This document shows, piece by piece, positions 1 through 8,200 of a stretch of 64,000 nt of DNA. Position numbers and translations under genes: made by a program. This DNA comes from Agathobacter sp. (lineage in GTDB: Bacteria > Bacillota > Clostridia > Lachnospirales > Lachnospiraceae), in the NCBI GenBank assembly GCA_022769125.1, contig JALEKN010000060.1, positions 1 to 64,000 of the forward strand. The letters run 5' to 3'. A model generated the notes under the pieces. That model saw only the letters and a program-made list of their open reading frames with translations, searched no databases and was not told the origin of the DNA. Position 1 is the stretch's first letter; each line of letters starts with the position of its first letter.

Positions 1-240
1 AATATTAAAAATAGAGAAAACAGTCGTTATAGGTCTGATATAGAAAATTATAACAATAAAGTAAAGAGATTGTATGATATTTTAACAGCAATCAAAAGTG
101 CCAATTGTTTTCAAAGAGAAACATTTGCAATGCTATATATCAGACTTGAAGAATATGAAACAAAAGAATTAGCAATTAAAAAAATCAATTCATTAATAAA
201 AGAAAATAAGTTTTCAGCCTTTGAATTAAAAAAAGAATAA
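1..240 (+). CDS. 3' end of an unidentified protein
   Basis: The first frame is open from base 1 to a TAA at 240, giving the last 79 residues of a protein whose start lies left of the window. It is rich in Lys, Glu, Asn and Ile and looks helical, with no cysteines beyond one and no membrane segment. I do not recognise a family. The base composition matches the recombinase genes that follow, so it is probably carried by the same mobile element. Confidence 0.5.
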   Translation, partial: NIKNRENSRYRSDIENYNNKVKRLYDILTAIKSANCFQRETFAMLYIRLEEYETKELAIKKINSLIKENKFSAFELKKE

Positions 241-754
241 AATTTTTTAGTTGGTCTATTGATTATGAATCTTTTATATTATAAAATCAATTTGTAACAA
301 CAATTATGTATATTGATGTTATAAATGTACCTTGACTTAGGACACACTATACTTTAGCTGCGAAAGCAGACCCTTATACTTTCAAAATCAAGTACTAAGA
401 ATTATTAGAAAAACTGATAAATTAAAATTCGTGGCACTTAGAGGAAAGCCTCTTTGTTAGCTCCAAAATTTTTATTCTATTTTCTTTTATTCTTAGTGCT
501 TTTTTTATTTGTCTAGTAGCAATTATTTTATTCAAAAATTTTTGAAATAAAATAAAAAATATCTGATTTCCGACCGAACGGAAACACCTCACAAAACCCG
601 AAAATAAGCCATTTCTTGTGACATATTGCACTTTTTAACGGAAACCACAGATAATTTGGAGTTTGCATTTTTGTGTTGTATAATCTATTTGTAAGTGATT
701 TTAGTACGGTTTTCACCGTCATAGTGATTCTGATTACAGAATCCATAAGTATAG

Positions 755-935
755 ATTAAGCAGATGTAACAAGCCTATGATGGCATTGTTAAATCCAACC
801 ATCTGTAGAGAATGACCGAACAGGCTTCTCATGTTATTACAAATTAAATTAGAATTATTCAATCATTCGATTGTTTTATATATATTGAATAGCATTTCTG
901 TTCGGATTCTCGTAACAGGAATGCTTTTTTTGTTG
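755..935 (+). ncRNA. candidate structured RNA ending in a terminator
   Basis: In order: stem CAGATG (761-766) / CATCTG (800-805) enclosing AACAAGCC (768-775) / GGC-A-TTGTT (782-790); a short GAGAA/TTCTC stem (809-829); an 8-bp stem TATTCAAT/ATTGAATA (856-863, 884-891); and a strong terminator hairpin. No open frame crosses it. I could not assign it to a known RNA family. Confidence is low because hairpins are common in AT-rich DNA. Confidence 0.3.
891..932 (+). terminator. Rho-independent terminator
   Basis: Stem AGCATTTCTGTT / AACAGGAATGCT (12 bp with one G-U pair) and a 10-base loop, followed at once by seven T. It lies more than 400 bases before the next gene, so it ends a short transcript or attenuates a leader. 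Confidence 0.7.
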
Positions 936-1168
936 AAGAGAAATAACAACAAAGAAACGCTACCTGTTGGGAGCTTCAACCTGACCGAAGAAAAAGTGAG
1001 CCATTGCTTATAAAAGCAACTAAGAGAGCTCCTCTGGTTTTGAACACGCCAAACAGTGTAAGCAACAATTCTATACAAGGGAATTATAGGTCGTTTTATT
1101 TCTCCTGATTGCGTCAGGGTGCTTATAGGGATAAAACATTTTAACCTCGTTCATGTTTCCCTCTTTGT

Positions 1169-1199
1169 AAGAATCGTTATCAAAGGACGGTTCTTTTTA
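1169..1199 (+). terminator. Rho-independent terminator or attenuator
   Basis: Nine-base stem AAGAATCGT / ACGGTTCTT (one G-U pair) with a nine-base loop and a T-rich tail. It is the second terminator-like hairpin in the leader before the recombinase gene at 1355, about 155 bases from its start codon. Confidence 0.6.
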
Positions 1200-1354
1200 T
1201 TATAGATTTTACAGTTCATAGTCACAGCGGATGGACTGCTCCAATGGAGAAAAATCGTTGTGCGTCTTTAGACATGAACACAAAACTAAGCATTACAAGT
1301 TATTCGTTCCAGTAATACGCTGGACTTAAGTATATATAAAGGAGGAAGACAGCA

Positions 1355-2284
1355 ATGTCAAAGAAAAATAATTTAAACCATGAGTGTATTAATGCACTTA
1401 AAAGACAAATCAAATATGGCGAAAGTAAATATGAAGCCAAACAAAGAGCCAAAAAAGAAGCTTTAGACCGTGGAGAACAGCCACCAAAAAATGTTAAAGG
1501 TCATTATAGCTGTGGCACTACAAAAACATATGAAAAACATACAAAACATTTTATTAATTATTGTTTGAAAGAACATAAATCAGAAATTAAACATTATTCA
1601 GACTGCAGAAAGTATGTTGAAGAGTATTTACAAAATGAAATAGATAGAGGACTTTCCGCTTCTACAGTACATACAAGAGCATGTGCAGTTTGTTCATCTT
1701 ATGACATAAAATTAGCAGACCTCGACATTAAATTGCCACCTCGTTTAAGAGAAGATATTACAAGAACTCGTGGCTACAATACATCTAAATATAAAGACAT
1801 AGATGAAAGATATAGAGAAATCAAAGAGTTTATCAGAGCTACAGGCTGTAGACGCGGCGAGCTATTAGCCTTAAGAAAAGAAGACTTTAAATGGTCTCAA
1901 AGCGGTAAGAATTGCTATGTTTATAAACGTGGTAAGGGTGGCGTTGAAAGATGGTGCTTAGTAAATCCTAAGTACAATAAGCAAGTAGCTGAAATGTTTG
2001 ACCGCCAGCCAGCACATAGAGTAAATGGGGAAAATAGAATATTTAAAAAATCTGAAATTCCTCATTCAGCAATACATGATTTAAGAGCCGATTATGCCCG
2101 TGACCTTTACGAATTATATAAAAGGGCTGGAGCTGGTAACGGTAAACGTTATTATTGTAAATACGAAAGAAAAGGTGACAGTTTTGACAGAGGAATACTT
2201 GAAAAAGTCTCTGAAAATATGGGTCACCACAGAATAGATGTAGTTGTTAATAACTACCTTTATGGAATGCACGGAAGAAATTAA
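1355..2284 (+). CDS. tyrosine recombinase / integrase (309 aa)
   Basis: DNA-cutting and joining enzyme of the tyrosine recombinase family. The N-terminal part (about 55-115) resembles a SAM-like core-binding domain. The catalytic part shows the first Arg in ATGCRRGELLALR (about 166), the His-x-x-Arg box as HDLR (241-244), the second His in MGHHR (about 291) and a Tyr in NNYLYG (301 or 303). The start is set by AAAGGAGG nine bases before ATG. Its TAA overlaps the stop codon of the opposing small gene in the four bases TTAA. It is shorter than, and distinct from, the three recombinases downstream. Whether it serves the same element or belongs to an older nested one cannot be told from the window. 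Confidence 0.85.
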   Translation: MSKKNNLNHECINALKRQIKYGESKYEAKQRAKKEALDRGEQPPKNVKGHYSCGTTKTYEKHTKHFINYCLKEHKSEIKHYSDCRKYVEEYLQNEIDRGLSASTVHTRACAVCSSYDIKLADLDIKLPPRLREDITRTRGYNTSKYKDIDERYREIKEFIRATGCRRGELLALRKEDFKWSQSGKNCYVYKRGKGGVERWCLVNPKYNKQVAEMFDRQPAHRVNGENRIFKKSEIPHSAIHDLRADYARDLYELYKRAGAGNGKRYYCKYERKGDSFDRGILEKVSENMGHHRIDVVVNNYLYGMHGRN

Positions 2285-2571
2285 TCTTTGTGCATAGCCA
2301 AATCAAGAACATAATCTTCATACCGTTCCAAACGGTCTCTTAGTTCTTGATTTTGGGCTTTAAGTTTAGCAAATCTCTCTTCTATTGACAGAGAGTTGAA
2401 GTTTTGGAAAAAAGAAATTCTATTAATAATTTCTTGATGATTATAGAGAAATTGTCGTGAGACTTTCCCTTTTTTTGCAACAGTAGAAACATTAATCTTT
2501 TCGTTGTTGTAAAACATCTTTTCTATTAAATCTAAGGTCGTTTCGACCATTCCATCACTTAATTCGCTCAT
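2281..2571 (-). CDS. TnpC-like helper protein (DUF6262-like, 96 aa)
   Basis: A small basic protein with a helix-turn-helix-like N-terminal half (VSTVAKKGKVSRQFLYNHQEI, about 28-48) and a coiled-coil C-terminal half (about 65-90, FAKLKAQNQELRDRLERYE). This matches the design of TnpC of Tn554, which affects transposition frequency and orientation, and the DUF6262 family. It is convergent with the recombinase at 1355 and divergent from the trio operon at 2830. Function is inferred from family resemblance and context. Confidence 0.6.
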   Translation of the reverse strand: MSELSDGMVETTLDLIEKMFYNNEKINVSTVAKKGKVSRQFLYNHQEIINRISFFQNFNSLSIEERFAKLKAQNQELRDRLERYEDYVLDLAMHKD

Positions 2572-2617
2572 ACTTACCAGCCCTTTCCTCTTTTGGTTGA
2601 CATTACGAAACTTTGCA

Positions 2618-2797
2618 TACTATTCAAAAATATTATAAATCATTGTCAGAATGAATAGTAGTTCGCAATGTTAAGAACCTAAAATACTGCAATCCTTATT
2701 TTATGGTTCAAACTGTCAAAAGGCTACAAAACGCTATTGCCAGAATATGTCAACCATGTTATTTTATAGTTAGTATTTTAGTTCGCAACGATAGAAC
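2618..2797. promoter_or_regulatory. divergent control region with repeats
   Basis: The 258-bp gap between the divergent tnpC-like and trio genes holds a 9-bp inverted repeat TACTATTCA (2618-2626) / TGAATAGTA (2652-2660) and two copies of a motif starting TAGTTCGCAA and ending AGAAC (2659-2678 and 2779-2797). Each copy has its own GTTC...GAAC symmetry. Likely protein-binding sites for regulation or recombinase action; the binding factor is unknown. Confidence 0.4.
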
Positions 2798-2829
2798 TAT
2801 TACAAATCTTTAGAAAGGAGCATACGATT

Positions 2830-4029
2830 ATGGAAGTTAAAAAGCTGACTAATAAAAGAAAACATACAATTTATTTTGTTGTTGATGATGATGGAAAAGT
2901 AATTAAGCCAATTTATGACTACATGCTTTTCCTCGCCCGTAATGACAAATCAGTAAACACAATCAGAAATATAGCCAGATACTTAAAATTATATTTTGAA
3001 TGGTTGAAAATAGCTGGATTAACTTATAAAACTGCTGTAGATAAGAAATCTGCAACAAACAAAGGAATCCTTATGAATCTTTCAGCATTTAAGACATGGC
3101 TTAAATACCCTACTGTTTCTGATAAAATTATTAGCATTACACCTGTTGAAGCTGTAAGAGAAGATTCTACAGTAAATCAAATTATGAGCGGTGTTTTTGG
3201 ATTTTATAATTACCTGACAGCAAATGAAGAAATAAACGAATTCCCTATCTATACACAGATGAAAAATAATAATCAGTTTAAGGGAATGCTTTCAGAGATG
3301 TTATTAAAAAAAGAGCGTTCTCCAAAAAGTATGCTTCAATCCAAAGAGAAGAAGAAACTCATTAAATATATTTCACTTAATGAATATAATCTTCTTTTGA
3401 ATAACGCTAATAACTTACGAGATAAGGTTATAATTGCACTTCTTTATGATGGTGCAATGAGAGTAAGTGAAGTTATTGGTCTTCATCTGGAAGACATGAA
3501 AGAGATATACATGAATAAAATCTACATTACAAATAGAGAAGATTACGAAAATAGAGACGCAGCGGTTAAGTATGACAGCTCTGGCTATATTTTCGTAAGC
3601 GACACAACAAGAGATTTAATTATTCAATATATTAATGAGTACTTGTCTTGTGTAGACACCAATTATTTCACAATCAACCTTTATGGCGAAACCAAATATC
3701 AGCCTATGAGAACAAACACCATAGAAAAAATGCTGGATTCTGTAGCCAAAAGAGCAAAAATAAGCAGACATATTACGCCCCACATGTTAAGACATGGTCA
3801 AGCAGTATTAATGCTTAAAAATGGTTGTCGCATGGAAGAAATTCAAGACAAATTACGTCATAAGAGCCCAGTAACAACTTCAACTATCTATGCAGAATTT
3901 GATGATGAAGCCAGAAAACAGGCAATGCAGACAGCTTATGACAAAGCTAATATAAAATTTACGCCAGATGATACGAGCTTAGATGAGCTTGCAGAATGGC
4001 TAATAGAGGAGGACGGAATTTATGAGTAA
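2830..4029 (+). CDS. tnpA: tyrosine recombinase, TnpA-like (399 aa)
   Basis: First enzyme of the recombinase trio. An N-terminal core-binding domain (about 25-140) precedes a catalytic domain with Arg211 (GAMRVSEVIGLHL), His318-x-x-Arg321 (HMLRH), His344 (LRHKS) and nucleophile Tyr354 (TSTIYAEF), so all catalytic residues are present. Length is close to Tn554 TnpA (361 aa). The ATG has AAAGGAG ten bases upstream. The 3' end overlaps the next gene by eight bases, which indicates translational coupling. In Tn554, TnpA and TnpB act together in site-specific insertion; the same is inferred here. Confidence 0.85.
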   Translation: MEVKKLTNKRKHTIYFVVDDDGKVIKPIYDYMLFLARNDKSVNTIRNIARYLKLYFEWLKIAGLTYKTAVDKKSATNKGILMNLSAFKTWLKYPTVSDKIISITPVEAVREDSTVNQIMSGVFGFYNYLTANEEINEFPIYTQMKNNNQFKGMLSEMLLKKERSPKSMLQSKEKKKLIKYISLNEYNLLLNNANNLRDKVIIALLYDGAMRVSEVIGLHLEDMKEIYMNKIYITNREDYENRDAAVKYDSSGYIFVSDTTRDLIIQYINEYLSCVDTNYFTINLYGETKYQPMRTNTIEKMLDSVAKRAKISRHITPHMLRHGQAVLMLKNGCRMEEIQDKLRHKSPVTTSTIYAEFDDEARKQAMQTAYDKANIKFTPDDTSLDELAEWLIEEDGIYE

Positions 4030-5788
4030 AACTAAGATTATAAATATTCAAGAAACTGCAATAAAGAAATTTTTTAGAAATAACATTCTTAATTTTAGAG
4101 AATTTCCAGATGATGAGATTAAGGAATACTTTATGCCAGCTCAGAAGAAGAATTATGAAATGAATTTAGAAATAATAGAATCAGAAACATTAAGGGAAGA
4201 ATTCAGAAAATTTCTTATGTGTATTTTTGAACATGAAAATCCTTATCCCTACACATCGAGAATATTCAATATATTGTTTTCACTACCTGAAATATTAAAT
4301 GAAATCGGCTGGAACAGCTTCTATGCTATTACAGAACAGGACATAGAATCATTCATTGAATGTATGCACAAACATAATTTATATACAGGTAAGAATAATA
4401 CATTAAAAATAAGACGAACTCTTAACCACATTCCAAACACTCTGAAATATTTTGCAGATACAAGAACAGGGTTAGACAGAGATACATGGTATTTTAAAGA
4501 CTTAAACTTGCCAGCAGAAAGACTCAACAAAACCAACGGAACTAAATGTATTGATTTCTCAGGCATTAAGAATGTTCATAACAGAGAAATGGTTAAATTA
4601 TGGTTTAGACACTTATTAGGTGGGACAGAACTTGCAACAGCTACTCTCTTAAATACTCTTACATGGTTAAAGGGATATTGTAATTCAATAGGTGATATGC
4701 CTATTGAAACAGCTACAAGAACAGAAGTGATGGCTTATATAAAAACGCTTGATTCGCTTTCTAATAACGTATATAACAAAGCACTTCATAAAATTTCAGA
4801 TTTCTATGCTTATTTAGCTGTAAAAGAAATTTACAAATTAGAAGCTCCTGTTCTCCAGATTGATTATAAAAACAATCCCAGAAAGCATTATTACAATTCC
4901 GTTTCAGAACATGTAATGTTACAGATGTTCCGACATATATATGAGTTGCCATCAGATTTGTTATTGATGTATTTAATTAATTTCTCTACAGGTCTTCGTG
5001 TTTCGGATATTTGCCAGCTTCAAAGAGATTGTTTGATTAAATCTGAAAAATGCTATTTCATTAGATTTCATATGCAGAAAATGCAAAAAGACCATGCTGT
5101 ACCAGTTTCAACAGCTCTTGGAGAATTAATTGAAGAACGAATTAAAGAAATTTCAAAGCTAAAATATAAAGAACAGTATTTATTTTTTAGTAAAGAAAAT
5201 ACTCCGAGAGCAACTCAATGGTACAGAAAAAATATGAAGAAATGGTGTAAAAAATGGGAAATCAAGAATGAAGACGGAACAGATTATAACTTTCTTCCTC
5301 ATTCTTACCGCCACACGTTAGCAACTTCATTATCTACTGAATTTGATGTAGACCTCGAAATAATTCAGCTTGTAGTTTTAGGACATTCAGAGATTCAAAT
5401 GACACTATGCTATATAGACAAGACAGACGAGTATAAAAAAATGGTTAATGATAACTATGTTAATGTGGCTGGATTAAATACGACCTTAGATGTTTCTGAT
5501 TCTTTAAATCCTGATTGGATTAAAAAGAATCTTACAAAACAGGTGCTTCCAAATGGTTTATGTGCTTACCCTTGTGCGTTGGGTGTATGTCCTAATCAAT
5601 CTGCTTGTCTTGATTGTGAATATTTTAGAACCAGCAAACGCTATTTAGAAGTACACAAACAACAGCTTGCAAAGATTGAGGAAAGTCTTGTTTTATTCAG
5701 GGCTAATAATTGGGTTAATAATATTGCAACCGCAGAAGCACAAAAAGAAACACTAATTAGAATTATAAATTCTCTTGAAAATTCATAG
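4022..5788 (+). CDS. tnpB: tyrosine recombinase, TnpB-like (588 aa)
   Basis: Second recombinase of the trio, similar in size to Tn554 TnpB (630 aa). The catalytic domain lies late in the protein: Arg in FSTGLRVSDICQL (about 325), His-x-x-Arg in PHSYRHTLATSL (about 427-430), His in LGHSE (about 455) and Tyr in LCYID (about 464). After it comes a cysteine cluster, CAYPCALGVCPNQSACLDC (about 519-537), which looks like a metal-binding motif. The ribosome binding site GAGGAGG lies in the end of the preceding gene. The gene is followed after 16 bases by the third recombinase. Confidence 0.85.
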   Translation: MSKTKIINIQETAIKKFFRNNILNFREFPDDEIKEYFMPAQKKNYEMNLEIIESETLREEFRKFLMCIFEHENPYPYTSRIFNILFSLPEILNEIGWNSFYAITEQDIESFIECMHKHNLYTGKNNTLKIRRTLNHIPNTLKYFADTRTGLDRDTWYFKDLNLPAERLNKTNGTKCIDFSGIKNVHNREMVKLWFRHLLGGTELATATLLNTLTWLKGYCNSIGDMPIETATRTEVMAYIKTLDSLSNNVYNKALHKISDFYAYLAVKEIYKLEAPVLQIDYKNNPRKHYYNSVSEHVMLQMFRHIYELPSDLLLMYLINFSTGLRVSDICQLQRDCLIKSEKCYFIRFHMQKMQKDHAVPVSTALGELIEERIKEISKLKYKEQYLFFSKENTPRATQWYRKNMKKWCKKWEIKNEDGTDYNFLPHSYRHTLATSLSTEFDVDLEIIQLVVLGHSEIQMTLCYIDKTDEYKKMVNDNYVNVAGLNTTLDVSDSLNPDWIKKNLTKQVLPNGLCAYPCALGVCPNQSACLDCEYFRTSKRYLEVHKQQLAKIEESLVLFRANNWVNNIATAEAQKETLIRIINSLENS

Positions 5789-5804
5789 AAAGGGGGAAAT
5801 GTAT

Positions 5805-7676
5805 ATGGCAGTAAAAAAGCTACAACTAATTCAAGAGCTTCCAGAGTTTGACATGCCAGATAAATATAAGGCTGACATATGGAAAGTTACCTCTTGGGAA
5901 ATATACACTAATGCAACAGAGAAATGTCAGCAAGTCTGGGACAGACGTTCAGCAATTTCAGATGGCAATTTCGATTTTACAAAATGTGAAAATCTATATA
6001 TTCGTGAAGAACTTAAATACATTGTCTCTCTTTCTTTTGAAAAGGGATTAAAAATTTCTTCCATTAGCGAGATATATGACCGTATGAAAATAATTTTCGG
6101 ATTTGTAAATAAAGATTTAGGAATCTATTCAATTACAGAATATGAAAATAGAATCCACGAATTTGAAATGTTTCTGTCACAAGAATGGGGAAATAAAGTA
6201 ACTATAAAAAGTTCTCCATACATAAATAAAAATATGGAAAAAGTCGAACTTACAAGAAGCAATAGAGCTATTACTCTATTTAAACTTTGTATTAAAACCA
6301 TAAACGAATACAGAAACAGAAATAAATCCTTAATGGAACTTGATTCTTGGAATTATGACGTAGTTGTTAAATATGATTCAGAAGCCCCTAAAGGAAAAAT
6401 ACTTCATTTTGAAAATATTGTTCAGCCAACAATGAAACAAGCTTCAAAAGTATTTGCACGTTTTAAACTTGGAACATTAAATGTTTCGACAATAGCGTCT
6501 TATACTCATACGGTAGAGGTATTTTCAAAATGGCTGGCAGATTATGATGAATCTATAAAGCATTTTGATGAATTAACCAGAGATATAATAGAAGATTTCT
6601 TCTTATATTTGAGAGTTGAATCTGATATATCCGACCATCAATGCAATGTAACAATCTTACAGCTAAAAGTATTTTTTGAAACAATACAGCTATTGGAAGT
6701 CCAACATGCACCAGATAAAATATTGATTCTTCCAGAAGATTCAACTATTAAATCTAAAACCGAAAGTAGATACTTCACAGATGAAGAAGCTCAAAACATC
6801 ACTAATGCCATTAAATATATGAATAAAACAGATGGCAAGATGGTATTTTGTTTAAAAGTTCTGGGATTGAGACTTAGCGAACTAAGAAATTTAAAGCCTG
6901 AAAATATTGTCCAGAATGATGATGGTTCGTATTCATTAAACATTTATCAAAATAAAACAAAAAAAGAATACTTAAAGCCATTAACAAAAGAAGTTTCTAC
7001 TATTCTTCTCTCGGAAATTGCTAAAAATAAAAAGCGTTTTAATTGTGAGCCTGAATATGTCTTCTTAACTGATAAAGGGACTAAGATTGAACATTCCGCA
7101 TTTATTAGAAGAATGAACATGCTGTTTTACGAACATAAGGTTAAGGACAGGAATGGAGATTTATTAAGATTTCAAAGTCATAGATTTCGTGCTACTTTTG
7201 CTACCTCTCTTATAAATGCTGGTTACGGAGCAGAAGCAACCTCAAAGGCTTTGGGACAAACTTGTTTAAAGTCTCTAATGCATTACATACATATAAGTGA
7301 TGAAACCACTATTAGACAACTCTCACCAAAACTGGAACGAGATGATTATTTAATCAGAAATATTCAATCCATGAGTATGATTGAAGAAATTCCACAATCT
7401 CAAACAGTTACAAAATTATGTAATGGCTGGTGTACCCGTGATATTACAAAATTAGGAGTATGTAAAAAGGCAAATGCATGTATTAGCTGTTCATTATTCC
7501 AACCTACGATTGAACACCTTAATAATTATGAAATGCAATTACAGGAAGTCAATGCAACTATAGAAGTTGCCAAACAAAATGAAATGGACGTAATTTTACA
7601 ATCCAATCTTAAATTAAAAGAGGATTTGGAGCGAATTATTAAACAGGTAAAGGAGCGATTAGATGAAAAAAAGTAA
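5805..7676 (+). CDS. tyrosine recombinase, third of the trio (623 aa)
   Basis: I chose ATG 5805 because AAAGGGGG lies eight bases before it; an upstream in-frame TTG at 5775 would overlap tnpB and has no ribosome binding site. Catalytic residues: Arg in LGLRLSELRNL (about 356), His-x-x-Arg in SHRFRATFATSL (about 459-462) and Tyr in MHYIHI (about 494). Where the second His or Trp is usual there is Gln (ALGQT). A C-terminal cysteine cluster, CNGWC...CKKANACISC, parallels the one in the second recombinase, so the two may be diverged copies. The end overlaps the tnpC-like gene by 14 bases. Confidence 0.85.
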   Translation: MAVKKLQLIQELPEFDMPDKYKADIWKVTSWEIYTNATEKCQQVWDRRSAISDGNFDFTKCENLYIREELKYIVSLSFEKGLKISSISEIYDRMKIIFGFVNKDLGIYSITEYENRIHEFEMFLSQEWGNKVTIKSSPYINKNMEKVELTRSNRAITLFKLCIKTINEYRNRNKSLMELDSWNYDVVVKYDSEAPKGKILHFENIVQPTMKQASKVFARFKLGTLNVSTIASYTHTVEVFSKWLADYDESIKHFDELTRDIIEDFFLYLRVESDISDHQCNVTILQLKVFFETIQLLEVQHAPDKILILPEDSTIKSKTESRYFTDEEAQNITNAIKYMNKTDGKMVFCLKVLGLRLSELRNLKPENIVQNDDGSYSLNIYQNKTKKEYLKPLTKEVSTILLSEIAKNKKRFNCEPEYVFLTDKGTKIEHSAFIRRMNMLFYEHKVKDRNGDLLRFQSHRFRATFATSLINAGYGAEATSKALGQTCLKSLMHYIHISDETTIRQLSPKLERDDYLIRNIQSMSMIEEIPQSQTVTKLCNGWCTRDITKLGVCKKANACISCSLFQPTIEHLNNYEMQLQEVNATIEVAKQNEMDVILQSNLKLKEDLERIIKQVKERLDEKK

Positions 7677-8076
7677 TTCTATGGTGGAATACCAGAAAAA
7701 TAGAAAAAACTCAACTCAAGAAAGGGTTGAGAAAACTATTCTAAAATTTAAAAGAAGTAAAAAAAATCCTACAAAAACAGAATTTTGTAAGATGGCTGAG
7801 GTCTCTCTTCAATATTTATACAAGTACCCTGAACTCAATGCAGAAGTTGACAAAGTATGTTCTGGTTCAACTAAAAAAAGAAAACAAACTGTGGAGAGTA
7901 AGGAGACAATCATCACTTCATTAAGAGCTGAAAACAAACGTCTTAAATCTATTATTGCTGAATATGAAAAAGATGGAAAGTATAAGGCTAAATATGATGA
8001 AGCGTTAGAAAGAATTACTGAACTTGAAAAACAATTAGAGAATTCTTACTTAGAGAACCTCGACGATAATTTTTAG
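7663..8076 (+). CDS. tnpC: TnpC-like accessory protein (DUF6262-like, 137 aa)
   Basis: Last gene of the trio operon. Residues about 25-60 (VEKTILKFKRSKKNPTKTEF, then CKMAEVSLQYLYKYPEL) form a helix-turn-helix-like segment as in TnpC/DUF6262 proteins. Residues about 85-130 are a charged coiled coil (LRAENKRLKSII, ALERITELEKQLE). Length matches Tn554 TnpC (125 aa). AAAGGAG precedes the ATG inside the third recombinase gene. It resembles the 96-aa protein at 2281 in layout. Expected role: controlling frequency or orientation of insertion. Confidence 0.7.
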   Translation: MKKSNSMVEYQKNRKNSTQERVEKTILKFKRSKKNPTKTEFCKMAEVSLQYLYKYPELNAEVDKVCSGSTKKRKQTVESKETIITSLRAENKRLKSIIAEYEKDGKYKAKYDEALERITELEKQLENSYLENLDDNF

Positions 8077-8087
8077 AAAATCATTTA

Positions 8088-8118
8088 GGGTGGAAACTAC
8101 AATTTCTGCCCTTTTTTT
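8088..8118 (+). terminator. Rho-independent terminator of the recombinase operon
   Basis: Stem GGGTGGAAA / TTTCTGCCC (9 bp, two G-U pairs), a six-base loop and seven T, starting 12 bases after the stop of the tnpC-like gene. Confidence 0.8.
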
Positions 8119-8200
8119 GAATAACGTTAAATAACATATATTTACAAGGAAAGGAAACCATAAAAAATGAAGAATAAAACTTTATTTCATTTAAACAAAG

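Larger units (their letters stand above)
241..1354. other. 1.1-kb hairpin-rich noncoding stretch
   Basis: No convincing gene on either strand; the short open frames here have no ribosome binding site and overlap one another. The stretch holds several inverted repeats: CTGCGAAAGCAG near 359, AGAGGAAAGCCTCT near 440, a nested hairpin at 761-805, an 8-bp stem TATTCAAT/ATTGAATA at 856-891, and two hairpins followed by T runs (listed separately). It ends with a good Shine-Dalgarno sequence for the recombinase gene at 1355. It may be a structured RNA or a long attenuated leader. Confidence 0.5.

Noticed and set aside
422-746. Minus-strand open frames before the first recombinase
   Set aside because: They overlap each other, lack ribosome binding sites and cover hairpin-rich DNA.
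1160-1200. Group II intron domain V
   Set aside because: The end ACGGTTC resembles domain V, but the hairpin is far too short, there is no AGC triad and no intron protein.
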